A stretch of 64,000 nucleotides of DNA from Clostridia bacterium (GTDB lineage: Bacteria > Bacillota > Clostridia > Christensenellales > Aristaeellaceae). A program made the translations under genes and the position numbers. Below are positions 17,224 through 25,320 of this stretch, piece by piece. How positions within the stretch are numbered: the first letter of the stretch is position 1; each line of letters opens with the position of its first letter. The stretch lies in the NCBI GenBank assembly GCA_017395685.1, contig JAFQOD010000047.1, positions 1-64,000 on the forward strand. Direction: 5' to 3'. Under the pieces are notes generated by a model, which worked only from the letters and a program-made list of their open reading frames with translations, was not told the origin of the DNA and ran no database searches.

Positions 17224-18822
17224 ATGTATCAGGCATTGTACCGGGTCTGGCGGCCCAAAACTTTTTCCGATATGGTGGGCCAGGAGGCCATCGTGCGTAC
17301 CCTGCGCAATCAGGTGATGGGGGAAAGGGTAGCCCATGCCTATCTTTTCTGCGGCAGCCGGGGCACCGGTAAAACCAGCGCTGCCCGTATCCTGACCCGG
17401 GCCATCAATTGCACGAATCCCCATAATGGCGATCCCTGCGGAGAATGTGATTCCTGCCGGACCATTGAAAGCGATACCTCCTTTGACGTATATGAAATGG
17501 ACGCTGCCAGCAACAGCCGGGTGGAAGAAATCCGGGAACTGCTGGAAAAGGTGGATTATCCGCCCCAGTTCAGTAAATACAAGGTGTATATCATCGATGA
17601 AGTGCATATGCTTTCCAATGCGGCTTTCAATGCACTCTTGAAGACGCTGGAGGAGCCGCCGGAATACATGGTCTTCATTCTGGCAACCACTGAGCCTCAG
17701 AAGCTGCCGGCTACCATCCTTTCCCGGTGCCAGCGATATGATTTCGGCCGGTATTCCGAGCCCCAGATCGTGGGTCATCTGGAAAAGGTGGTATCATCCA
17801 GCGGCATGCAGGCCGATCCTGAGGCCCTTTCCCTCATCGCCCGGGCGGCAGAGGGGGGCATGCGCGACGCCCTTTCCATCCTGGATATGTGCATGGGCGG
17901 GGATAAGGTGACGGAAGAGGCGGTCCGTGCCGCTCTGGGCACGGCGGACCGGGCCTTCCTGTTTTCCTTTGCCGGGGCGCTGGCTGACCGGAATGGGGGC
18001 GAGGCCCTGCGCCTGATCGATGAGCTGATGCGTACCGGCCGGGATGTGCAGGTATTTCTCAAGGATCTGTCCGCCCATTTCCGGCTGCTGATGGCGGCCC
18101 GGCTGTGCGGCGCCGATGGGGATGTGCTGGGGGTTACCGGGGAGAATGCCAGGCGGTATCTTGCCCAGGCAGAAAGCTTCTCTCAGGAGCGGCTGCTGCG
18201 TACCCTGGAGGCCTGCATGCATGCGGAGGCGGATACCCGCTGGGCGGCTTCTGCCCGGTCGGTATTGGAGATTTTCTCCCTGCGGATCTGCGATCAGCCG
18301 GAGAATAAGGATGTGGATGCGCTGCTGGAAAGGATTTCCGAGCTGGAAATGCGCATTCTGGAATTGGAAAAGAACGGGGTGCGGGTTCAGGCACCGGCCA
18401 CATCCCCGACGCCGGCCGCTCCTAAAGGGCCTGTCCGCAGGGAAGCGCCTATCGTGGAAACCCCGGTGCCCAAGGGCAATAAGCTCCCCAAGGACGTATG
18501 GAATGATGCGCTGAAATTCCTCAAGAAATTTGAGCCCGGGCTGTTTGGCCCCCTTTCCCAGGGAAAATACGGCGGATATCAGGATGGGGTGTATAAGGCG
18601 CTGTTCGGCCAGACGGAAGAGATTTTTATGACCATGCTTTCTTCCCCTGACCGGAAGGCCAAAATCGAAAATGCCCTCAATCAGTGCGGGGCAGAGAATG
18701 CCCGTTTTGAGGCTGCGCCCCGGGAAATCCTGGTGGATCCGGATAAAGAAAAAAGGGAAGAAAAGAATGTATCCGGCCTGATTGATATGTTCGGCCGGGA
18801 TAAGGTGCAGATTGATGATTGA
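17224..18822 (+). CDS. dnaX: DNA polymerase III subunit gamma/tau
   Basis: 532 residues from ATG 17224, which has GGAGGTG seven bases upstream; an in-frame TTG overlaps that site. This AAA+ clamp-loader subunit has Walker A (GSRGTGKTS, about residues 44-52), a four-Cys zinc module starting CTNPHNGDPCGECDSC, the YEMDAASNSRVEEIREL segment, Walker B (YIIDEVHML) and SRC arginine finger (LSRCQRYDF). A Pro/Ala linker near residue 395 leads to a short tau-like domain. Unusually, neither ybaB nor recR follows; a GNAT gene overlaps the end. Confidence 0.97.
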   Translation: MYQALYRVWRPKTFSDMVGQEAIVRTLRNQVMGERVAHAYLFCGSRGTGKTSAARILTRAINCTNPHNGDPCGECDSCRTIESDTSFDVYEMDAASNSRVEEIRELLEKVDYPPQFSKYKVYIIDEVHMLSNAAFNALLKTLEEPPEYMVFILATTEPQKLPATILSRCQRYDFGRYSEPQIVGHLEKVVSSSGMQADPEALSLIARAAEGGMRDALSILDMCMGGDKVTEEAVRAALGTADRAFLFSFAGALADRNGGEALRLIDELMRTGRDVQVFLKDLSAHFRLLMAARLCGADGDVLGVTGENARRYLAQAESFSQERLLRTLEACMHAEADTRWAASARSVLEIFSLRICDQPENKDVDALLERISELEMRILELEKNGVRVQAPATSPTPAAPKGPVRREAPIVETPVPKGNKLPKDVWNDALKFLKKFEPGLFGPLSQGKYGGYQDGVYKALFGQTEEIFMTMLSSPDRKAKIENALNQCGAENARFEAAPREILVDPDKEKREEKNVSGLIDMFGRDKVQIDD

Positions 18823-19567
18823 GCTGTTTGACAGGGAAGGGCGCGCTGCGCTGCTTCCCTTTTATCTGAATACGAAGGATACCCTGCTGCTTTCCGGGCT
18901 GCAGGGGCATTTGGGCAGGGCGTTTTTATCGGATCAGAAGAAATCCAGCCTGGTGATAGTGCAGGGATTCATTTTTCTTGGTGGGGAGCCGGATGAGGCC
19001 TTCTTCCGCCAAGCCATGGCCTGCGATCCGGGATGGTTCCTCACTTTTTCCGGCAGCAAGGAATGGCTGGCGGTGGCGGCGGCGTGGGGGGCCAATATTG
19101 CCATAACCCGTTACGATATTGAAAATCCGGCTGCTTTTGACCGGGAAAAACTGCAGAAAATGGCGCTGCCCCCATCAGGATTTGAAATCAGGCGGGCGGA
19201 TGAGAAACTGTACCGGCAGTGCCTTTCCCTTCCCTGGGGCAATGATGTGGTATCCGCCTATCAGGATTATGATGATTTCCTGGCTCATGGCAGCGCAGTA
19301 TTCGCCCTGGAGGGCGATCGGATCGTGGCGGGCTGCGGCGCCTATGCCCATGCAGACGGGCAATGGGAAATAGAAATTGATACCCATCCCGATTATCGCA
19401 GGCGGGGGCTGGCGGCAGCCTGCGGGGCAGCCTTTCTGCTGCTATGTATGGAAAAGGGGATCACGCCCCATTGGGATGCCATGACCCCCATCAGCTTGTC
19501 CCTGGCAAAAAAACTGGGTTTTGGCAAGGCCCACCCATATCTGGTGGTTTGCAGGGAAGGGGAATAA
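18815..19567 (+). CDS. GNAT family N-acetyltransferase
   Basis: 250 residues from ATG 18815, which overlaps the dnaX stop by eight bases; the frame extends upstream but inside dnaX. The C-terminal half has the GNAT acetyl-CoA signature: a VAGCGAYAHADGQWEIEI strand pair, then the pyrophosphate-binding loop HPDYRRRGLAAACGAA (about 190-205) and LAKKLGFGKAH. The N-terminal half resembles the GNAT_acetyltran (ZmaR-like) group. The acetyl acceptor is unknown. Confidence 0.8.
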   Translation: MIELFDREGRAALLPFYLNTKDTLLLSGLQGHLGRAFLSDQKKSSLVIVQGFIFLGGEPDEAFFRQAMACDPGWFLTFSGSKEWLAVAAAWGANIAITRYDIENPAAFDREKLQKMALPPSGFEIRRADEKLYRQCLSLPWGNDVVSAYQDYDDFLAHGSAVFALEGDRIVAGCGAYAHADGQWEIEIDTHPDYRRRGLAAACGAAFLLLCMEKGITPHWDAMTPISLSLAKKLGFGKAHPYLVVCREGE

Positions 19568-19636
19568 ATGACCGCTGATTTCCGTTGATATGGCGTGTGA
19601 AGTTTTAAGAAAAATATAATTTTTGCGTCGAAAGTG

Positions 19637-19664
19637 TTTACAAATTGTTAAGTTATGTTATACT
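19637..19664 (+). promoter_or_regulatory. Promoter for the 19710 membrane protein
   Basis: TTTACA (19637-19642), a 16-base spacer and TATACT (19659-19664). Confidence 0.65.
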
Positions 19665-19709
19665 AAAGGGTGCGAAGGATTATTTTTTCTGTTTTGGAAA
19701 GGAGCGCCT

Positions 19710-20798
19710 ATGAACGGAAACCGCGGCCAGTATACATCGGCCCCGCTATATAATATGAAAAATAAACAGCGGAAATCTGCCGCTGCCGAAACCGGTGAGC
19801 AGCGTCCCCGGCGCTTTGGGGCGCTGGGATTGACGGTTACGCTGGTGCTGCCGGTTCTGTTTCTGGTGGCGCTGGTGGTACCGGTAAATATCATCCGGTG
19901 GATCTTCCTGGGCGCTGTGGTGGTATCGGTGGCGCTGATGTGGATCCTGGGTGCCTTTGTGCGCAATGCCCGCAGCACCCTGACCATCGTCTATGCCGCC
20001 TTGGCGGTCGTCATCGGCTTGGCCCTGTTTATGAACAGCCAGGCGCCGGAAGTGCAGCGCACCTCCGCCAATGTGCAGCAGCAGGATGCTCTTTTTTCCG
20101 AAAATAATGCGGATGCCCTGGCGGCGCTGCTCAATGGCAATGTAACCCCGGCCCCTACGGTAAATGCCAACAGCGAAACCATCTCTGCCGCGAAAAAGCA
20201 GATGATTCAATTCCTGGAATATTGGAGCATCAATTCAGTGCCCGGCATGCTGTCCCTGTGTACACCCTCCTGGGTGGCAAAGTATGAAGAACCGGAAACG
20301 GAATTGTTTCAGCTGATCAGCGGCGCCCGGCCGGAATCCTATGAGTTTGAATCCATTTCCGGCAGCGACGGGGATACATCCCGTACCGCCACGCTGAAGG
20401 TGATGCTCAATGCCAATAACGGTACCCCCGCTACCATGAACCGGCTGCAGGTGCTTTTGTTCCGGGTGAACGGCACCTGGTACATTGATCCCCAATCCCT
20501 GAAGGGCACCCCCATTGATGCGGCGGCAGAAGCGGCCCAGCAGAACCGGCAGATCATCAGCTCCACCATCGTGCCCACCGCCACCCCCGATCCTCAGGCG
20601 GAGGCCAATAGGTTCTACGTCTATTACAATAAGGAGGCCAACGGCAGCTATTATCATGCCGAACATATCTGCGATGCGGTCAGCCAATCCTATTGGCCGC
20701 TGACAGCGCTGGATTTCAGCCTGATCAACAGCCAGCAGTTCAAAAAGCTGCAGCCCTGCGAGGTATGCAATCCTCCTGCCCGGCCCAATGCTTTCTGA
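19710..20798 (+). CDS. Membrane protein with C-terminal Cys/His cluster, unknown function
   Basis: 362 residues from ATG 19710 (GGAAAGGAG site); a longer in-frame start lacks one. After a basic cytoplasmic N-terminus come three hydrophobic segments (about residues 45-65, 68-88, 92-112). A soluble, probably external domain follows, with an NTF2-like centre (QMIQFLEYWSIN...VNGTWYIDP). The last 40 residues contain YYHAEHIC and PCEVC, a Cys/His arrangement like small metal-binding modules such as the Ada N-terminal type. I do not recognise the family as a whole. It converges with the SPOR gene, six bases apart. Confidence 0.78.
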   Translation: MNGNRGQYTSAPLYNMKNKQRKSAAAETGEQRPRRFGALGLTVTLVLPVLFLVALVVPVNIIRWIFLGAVVVSVALMWILGAFVRNARSTLTIVYAALAVVIGLALFMNSQAPEVQRTSANVQQQDALFSENNADALAALLNGNVTPAPTVNANSETISAAKKQMIQFLEYWSINSVPGMLSLCTPSWVAKYEEPETELFQLISGARPESYEFESISGSDGDTSRTATLKVMLNANNGTPATMNRLQVLLFRVNGTWYIDPQSLKGTPIDAAAEAAQQNRQIISSTIVPTATPDPQAEANRFYVYYNKEANGSYYHAEHICDAVSQSYWPLTALDFSLINSQQFKKLQPCEVCNPPARPNAF

Positions 20799-20804
20799 TC
20801 GCGG

Positions 20805-21617
20805 TTAAGCAGCCAGCATAGCAGCATATTCTGCCAGACGGACAATGCATAATAAATGACAGTATTTCACACCCGCCCCCAGGCGGGTTTTTCCTTGCTG
20901 GGAAAGGGCGCTTTCCAGGCTTTGGGATAATTCTGCCAACATGTTTTCCAGCGGCTGCACCGCCGGATGGGGAGAGACGCCGAAGAACTGATCCAGCCGT
21001 TTTTCCAGGGAAAGCAGGGTATCCTTTCTGGATTGAAGGGCAGAGCGGATATCTGTTTCCGGAGCAGTTTGCTGATCCAGAGAGATGGACAGCTGGCTCA
21101 GATGCAGCGCCGTTTGATGCAGGGCGTCATATATATCGGAAAGGGCGGTCAGCTGGGCTTTTTGCCCGGTCATATGCAATGTGATTTCCGGGCTGTGTAT
21201 TTCAAATACATAGGCTTCCACGCTGTGCAGGGATTGCAGCTGATTCTGCACGGCCTGGGCCTCTGCCCGGCTTTCATAGGCGGCGGCCAGCACCCGGAAT
21301 TTTTCCCGGGTATCGATAAAGCCTGCCGCCCCCCGGGCCTGATAGCCTGCTGCCAGGGAAAGGGCGGATGATTCCTGCTCGAACACGCCCAATTGAAGTG
21401 CATACCAGCTTTGCCCCGGCAGGATCAGGGTACGCTGATCGGGGGCGGTTTCCTCTGGGCTCAGGGTGGGGGCAGGGGGCAGGGCAAGGGGAAGATCCCC
21501 TTTCTGATAGAAATGCCATGCAGCGCCCAAGATGCCCAGCAGCAGGATTGCAATCAGCCAGCCCCTTCCGCGGCGATAGGCCTTGTACCGTTTGATTTTC
21601 AGCTTGCCAGCGCGCAT
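20805..21617 (-). CDS. Membrane-anchored SPOR-domain protein
   Basis: 270 residues from ATG 21617 (GGAGG eight bases upstream; the frame extends further without a ribosome site). A basic stretch, one transmembrane helix (about residues 20-38) and a Pro-rich linker precede a SPOR domain (about 65-145; WYALQLGVF, then FRVLAAAYESRAEA), which binds denuded glycan at division or sporulation septa. A helical region follows. The last 25 or so residues overlap an opposite-strand terminator and may be poorly conserved. It follows murG and a terminator. Confidence 0.82.
   Translation of the reverse strand: MRAGKLKIKRYKAYRRGRGWLIAILLLGILGAAWHFYQKGDLPLALPPAPTLSPEETAPDQRTLILPGQSWYALQLGVFEQESSALSLAAGYQARGAAGFIDTREKFRVLAAAYESRAEAQAVQNQLQSLHSVEAYVFEIHSPEITLHMTGQKAQLTALSDIYDALHQTALHLSQLSISLDQQTAPETDIRSALQSRKDTLLSLEKRLDQFFGVSPHPAVQPLENMLAELSQSLESALSQQGKTRLGAGVKYCHLLCIVRLAEYAAMLAA
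20872..20892 (+). terminator. Terminator for the 19710 gene, inside the opposing CDS
   Basis: CCCGCC, a four-base loop, GGCGGG and five T residues. It lies within the 3' end of the minus-strand SPOR gene. Confidence 0.75.
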
Positions 21618-21683
21618 AGATCCCGCCTCCTTACGGCTGGATTGTATGCGTACTTTTTTTGCATTATGCTGGAAAAAGGGCAT

Positions 21684-21711
21684 AAAAAATGCTCCGGTAT
21701 TCCGGAGCATT
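21684..21711 (-). terminator. murG: Terminator after murG
   Basis: Ten-bp stem AATGCTCCGG/CCGGAGCATT, followed on the minus strand by a T-run. It separates murG from the SPOR gene. Confidence 0.92.
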
Positions 21712-21720
21712 CAGAATAAT

Positions 21721-22788
21721 TTACGATTTCTTTTCTACTTGATGGATCATTTCCAGCACTGGCAGGGTGCCGTCGGCAGGGGGAGCATCGGTGAGTGCCT
21801 TCACCAGGACATCTTTTTCTTCCATCAGCTTCATAATGCCTTCGTACAGGGAATCCTTGGTCATATTCTCCTGGAGAAGCACGTGGCACAGGCCCCGCTT
21901 TTCAAAGGACTGAGCATTGAGAATCTGATCGCCCCGGCTGGCCCCCTTGGGATAGGGCACCAGCAGCATGGGCTTTTTCAGGGCCTGGAATTCACAGATG
22001 GCATTGCTGCCCGCCCGGGAAAGCACAAAATCGGCACAGGCCAGGGCATCGGGCAGATCATCGGAAAGGAATTCGAACTGGGTATAGCCCGGCAGGCTCT
22101 TCAGGCTTTCATCGGTATTGCCTTTGCCCACGATGTGCAGCACATCCATCTTTTCCAGCAGTTGAGGCAGTGCTTCCCGCAGGGCCTTATTGACGCTCTG
22201 GGCGCCGGAGGAGCCGCCCATCATCATCAGAATAGGCTTATTTCCGGAAAAACCGCACAATTCAAGCCCCTTTTCCCGGGAACCGGAGAAAAGCTGGGGA
22301 CGCATGGGGGTGCCTGTGCAGACGGCCTTTTCCCCCAGGGCTTTCTGGCATTCGGGGAAAGTGGTGGCGATTTTCTTGGCGAATTTGGAGCTGATTTTAT
22401 TGGCCAGGCCGGGGGTGAGATCGCTTTCATGGCATACCACGGGTACCCTGTGCAGCCAGGCACCGATGACGGCGGGCACGGAAACAAAGCCGCCCTTAGA
22501 GAAGCATACATCCGGCTTCAGCTTGCCCATCAGATGGGCAGATTGGAAGGCACCGGCGATCACCCGGAAGGGATCGGTGAAATTCTTCCAATCGAAATAA
22601 CGGCGCAGCTTGCCGCTCTTGACGGCATGATAGGTGACGCCGGGCAGATCCATCATCTTATGCTCAATGCCGTCCTGGGTGCCGATATAGTGAATATCAT
22701 AGCCTTCTTCGATCAGATGGGGCAGCAAGGCCAGATGAGGGGTTACATGCCCTGCGGTGCCGCCGCCGGTCAATACAATGCGCTTCAA
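21721..22788 (-). CDS. murG: UDP-GlcNAc:lipid I GlcNAc transferase MurG
   Basis: A 355-residue GT28 enzyme that turns lipid I into lipid II on the inner membrane face. The N-terminal LTGGGTAGHVTPHLAL loop binds the membrane/diphosphate side. MMMGGSSGAQSVN and the donor-site region VLSRAGSNAICEFQALKKPMLLVP are present, at normal length. The gene stands alone here instead of inside the division and wall cluster, with its own promoter and terminator. Confidence 0.97.
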   Translation of the reverse strand: MKRIVLTGGGTAGHVTPHLALLPHLIEEGYDIHYIGTQDGIEHKMMDLPGVTYHAVKSGKLRRYFDWKNFTDPFRVIAGAFQSAHLMGKLKPDVCFSKGGFVSVPAVIGAWLHRVPVVCHESDLTPGLANKISSKFAKKIATTFPECQKALGEKAVCTGTPMRPQLFSGSREKGLELCGFSGNKPILMMMGGSSGAQSVNKALREALPQLLEKMDVLHIVGKGNTDESLKSLPGYTQFEFLSDDLPDALACADFVLSRAGSNAICEFQALKKPMLLVPYPKGASRGDQILNAQSFEKRGLCHVLLQENMTKDSLYEGIMKLMEEKDVLVKALTDAPPADGTLPVLEMIHQVEKKS

Positions 22789-22822
22789 AATCAGCGCCTC
22801 CTTTAATCAATGATCATTTTCC

Positions 22823-22852
22823 ATTATATCACAAGCGGGGGAGGATATACAA
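22823..22852 (-). promoter_or_regulatory. murG: Promoter for murG
   Basis: On the minus strand TTGTAT (22852-22847), an 18-base spacer and TATAAT (22828-22823). Confidence 0.65.
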
Positions 22853-22860
22853 CCTGCGAA

Positions 22861-24165
22861 TTATTTCCCCAGCATGATATTGAGAATTTCGTGATCGGTA
22901 TCCCGCATGCCTTCCCGGCCCATCCGGGCGGTATTGGCGATGGTCTGATCAATATCGTTGGTGACGATGCCTTCCCCGTCCCCGAAGGCACGGCCTTCCA
23001 TGGCCATCAGATGCCCCAGGATGGCAGCATCCACGGCGGAGGCAATCTTGGCGGCGCAGGAGGGCTTGGCCCCATCGCAAACAATGCCCGCCACATTGGC
23101 CAGGGTATTGGTGATGGTATCGCCGATCTGCTTATCGTTGCCGCCGGAAAGGAAGGTAATGCCCGCCCCGCAGCCGCAGGCAGCGGATACGGCGCCGCAG
23201 AAAGCGCTCAGCTTGCCCATATCTTTTTTGATATAGATGCTGGTCAGGTTGCTCAGCGCCAGGGCGCGGTATTTCATTTCATCGGATACGGCCAATTCAT
23301 AGGCGTAGGTCAGCACCGGCATGGTGACGGTGATGCCCTGATTGCCGCTGCCGGAATTGATCACCACCGGCATGACACAGCCGCTCATCCGGGCGTCGCT
23401 GCCGGCTGCGGCCAGGGCGCGGGCGCGGATTTTCACATCCTGCTTGCCGTAATAGCGCAGCAGTGTGGCGCCGATTCTTTCCCCATAAGGGTTCTTCAGC
23501 CCTTCCATGGAGATCTTCGTATTCATTTCTTCCTGCCGCTTCAGGGCGTCCAGCGCAGGGGCAATATCCCCTTCCCGGCAGAAGTGGATGATATCGGAAA
23601 GATTCATCTGCCCGTAATCGGCCAGGGGCTGATCTTCGGCGCAGGTGGGCACGGACAGATCCTGGAAAAGGATTTTGCCGTTCTTTTCAATTCGGGTGAT
23701 GTGGGTATGGGCATCCCGGATTTCCACCACGGCCTGATCATTTCCTGCGGTAGCAGTGATCACGATCATCAGATTGGGCACATTTTCAATCAGATCCACC
23801 TGGCAGTAATCCGTTTTCAGCAGTTCCTTTGTTTTTTTCAGATGATCAGGTGTGACGGGGGTGAGCACCTGCAGCTTCATGGCCGCATCGCCCCCCACTG
23901 CCCCCAGGATGGCGGCAGGCTTCACGCCCTTCAGGCATCCGGTACCCGGCACAATGACGCCCTTTACATTCTTGATGATATTGCCGGAGCATCCCACCAT
24001 CATCTTTTCCGGCATGCAGCCCAGCGTATCCCGGGCTGTGGCGGCGGCATAGGCGATGGCAATGGGCTCGGTGCAGCCCAGGGCCAGCACCAATTCCTGA
24101 TTGAGAATATGGGCATAACAGGGAATGCCTTGGGTACAGGGGGCGGGAGCGGCTTCGGGAGTCAT
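22861..24165 (-). CDS. L-cysteine desulfidase / UPF0597 (CyuA-like)
   Basis: 434 residues from ATG 24165, which has GGAGG nine bases upstream; a nearer ATG at 24174 abuts that site. The protein belongs to the iron-sulfur serine-dehydratase-alpha-like group. The Cys-bearing motifs are GCTEPIAIAYA, GCSGNIIKN, VPGTGCLKG and VCDGAKPSCAAKI, with an SGSGNQGITVTMP segment. Relatives such as CyuA/YhaM break cysteine into pyruvate, ammonia and sulfide; serine deamination is the alternative. It is a single-gene unit. Confidence 0.85.
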   Translation of the reverse strand: MTPEAAPAPCTQGIPCYAHILNQELVLALGCTEPIAIAYAAATARDTLGCMPEKMMVGCSGNIIKNVKGVIVPGTGCLKGVKPAAILGAVGGDAAMKLQVLTPVTPDHLKKTKELLKTDYCQVDLIENVPNLMIVITATAGNDQAVVEIRDAHTHITRIEKNGKILFQDLSVPTCAEDQPLADYGQMNLSDIIHFCREGDIAPALDALKRQEEMNTKISMEGLKNPYGERIGATLLRYYGKQDVKIRARALAAAGSDARMSGCVMPVVINSGSGNQGITVTMPVLTYAYELAVSDEMKYRALALSNLTSIYIKKDMGKLSAFCGAVSAACGCGAGITFLSGGNDKQIGDTITNTLANVAGIVCDGAKPSCAAKIASAVDAAILGHLMAMEGRAFGDGEGIVTNDIDQTIANTARMGREGMRDTDHEILNIMLGK

Positions 24166-24255
24166 GGCGATCATCCTCCGTATCTGCATTTCATGGATCT
24201 ATTATACTGCTTCAAGCGTTATTTTGAAAGTGCATTTCATCATTTTTCGATAAAA

Positions 24256-24291
24256 AAGAAAAATCCGGGCCCGTGATTTTTCAGGCCCGGA
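24256..24291 (-). terminator. Terminator of the uxaC-eda unit
   Basis: CCGGGCC/GGCCCGG stem with a loop of about 12 bases, followed on the minus strand by ATTTTTC. Confidence 0.88.
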
Positions 24292-24334
24292 GGAATGCTG
24301 CATCCCTTGCGTTTGCAGCATACAGGAAGCATTC

Positions 24335-25297
24335 TTATGCCATCATCAGATGAATGGCGAAACCGGCGATTTCATCCTTAAGATAGATGAACTTCATCCG
24401 GCCATCGGGGGTGAAGGTGGCGGTTTCTTCATCGAAAGCAAAGCCGCGCTGCTCCATATGCCACTTGGCACGATCCACATTCTTGGTGCCGATGGCGATG
24501 TGGCCGTGGGTGCCGCGGAACCAGGTCTTCATCATTTCGAAGGATTCACCTACGAACAGGCCTTTTTCGCTTTCCTTCTGCATGGGCCAGCCCAGCAGGG
24601 CGGAGAGCTTCTTGGCTTCGGCGACGGCGGTTTCGGCATCCTGATTATTGACGCCGATGTGCTTTACATGCAGGCCCAGCATCACATTGACGGCTTCCCG
24701 GGCCAGCCGTTCGATCTTATCCCAATCCTTGGCTTCGATGGCGTCATCGGGCACCATCCAGCTGCCGCCGCAGGCAGCGATCTTGGGGAAGGCCAGGTAT
24801 TCAGGCAGATTCTTTTCATTGATGCCGCCGGTGGGCACGAATTTCACATCGCCGTAGGGGGCAGCCATGGCCTTGATCAGCTTCAGGCCGCCAAGGGCTT
24901 CGGCGGGGAAGAATTTTACCGTCTTGAGCCCGAAGGACAGGGCGGCTTCGATATCGCTGGGATTGGCGCAGCCGGGCAGCACGGGATAGCCCTTATCGAT
25001 GCAGTGCTTTACCACCACAGGATTCAGGCCAGGGGCTACGATATAGCCGGCGCCGGCGTTCCAGGCACGGTCTGCCTGTTCGCAGGTGAGCACGGTGCCT
25101 GCGCCCAGCAGCACTTCAGGCAGCGCTTCATGCACCAGACGGATGGCCTCTTCGGCGGCATCGGTGCGGAAGGTAATTTCAGCAACGGGCAGACCGCCGT
25201 TCTTCAGCGCCCGGCAAAGGGGCACGGCATCCTCCGCTTTTTTCACCTTGATTACAGGAACCAGACCGGCCAGGGAAAGCTGCTTGAGCATATCCAT
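24335..25297 (-). CDS. eda: KDPG/KHG aldolase fused to a VOC (glyoxalase-like) domain
   Basis: 320 residues. Residues 1 to about 210 form an Eda TIM barrel: VPVIKV, the catalytic Glu in AEITFRT, the GAGTVLT loop and the Schiff-base Lys in TVKFFPAEALGG (about 133). Residues 215-320 match the VOC fold (LHVKHIGVNN, then HGHIAIGTKNVDRA). Eda splits 2-keto-3-deoxy-6-phosphogluconate into pyruvate and glyceraldehyde 3-phosphate, the last step of hexuronate breakdown that uxaC upstream begins. The role of the VOC part is unknown. Confidence 0.93.
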   Translation of the reverse strand: MDMLKQLSLAGLVPVIKVKKAEDAVPLCRALKNGGLPVAEITFRTDAAEEAIRLVHEALPEVLLGAGTVLTCEQADRAWNAGAGYIVAPGLNPVVVKHCIDKGYPVLPGCANPSDIEAALSFGLKTVKFFPAEALGGLKLIKAMAAPYGDVKFVPTGGINEKNLPEYLAFPKIAACGGSWMVPDDAIEAKDWDKIERLAREAVNVMLGLHVKHIGVNNQDAETAVAEAKKLSALLGWPMQKESEKGLFVGESFEMMKTWFRGTHGHIAIGTKNVDRAKWHMEQRGFAFDEETATFTPDGRMKFIYLKDEIAGFAIHLMMA

Positions 25298-25320
25298 AAA
25301 AATTCATCCTCCTGCTTTGA

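Noticed and set aside
18746-18760. A-rich run near the end of dnaX as a programmed frameshift site
   Set aside because: The A6G run lies near the stop, far from the usual gamma/tau frameshift position, with no clear Shine-Dalgarno-like enhancer or downstream hairpin.
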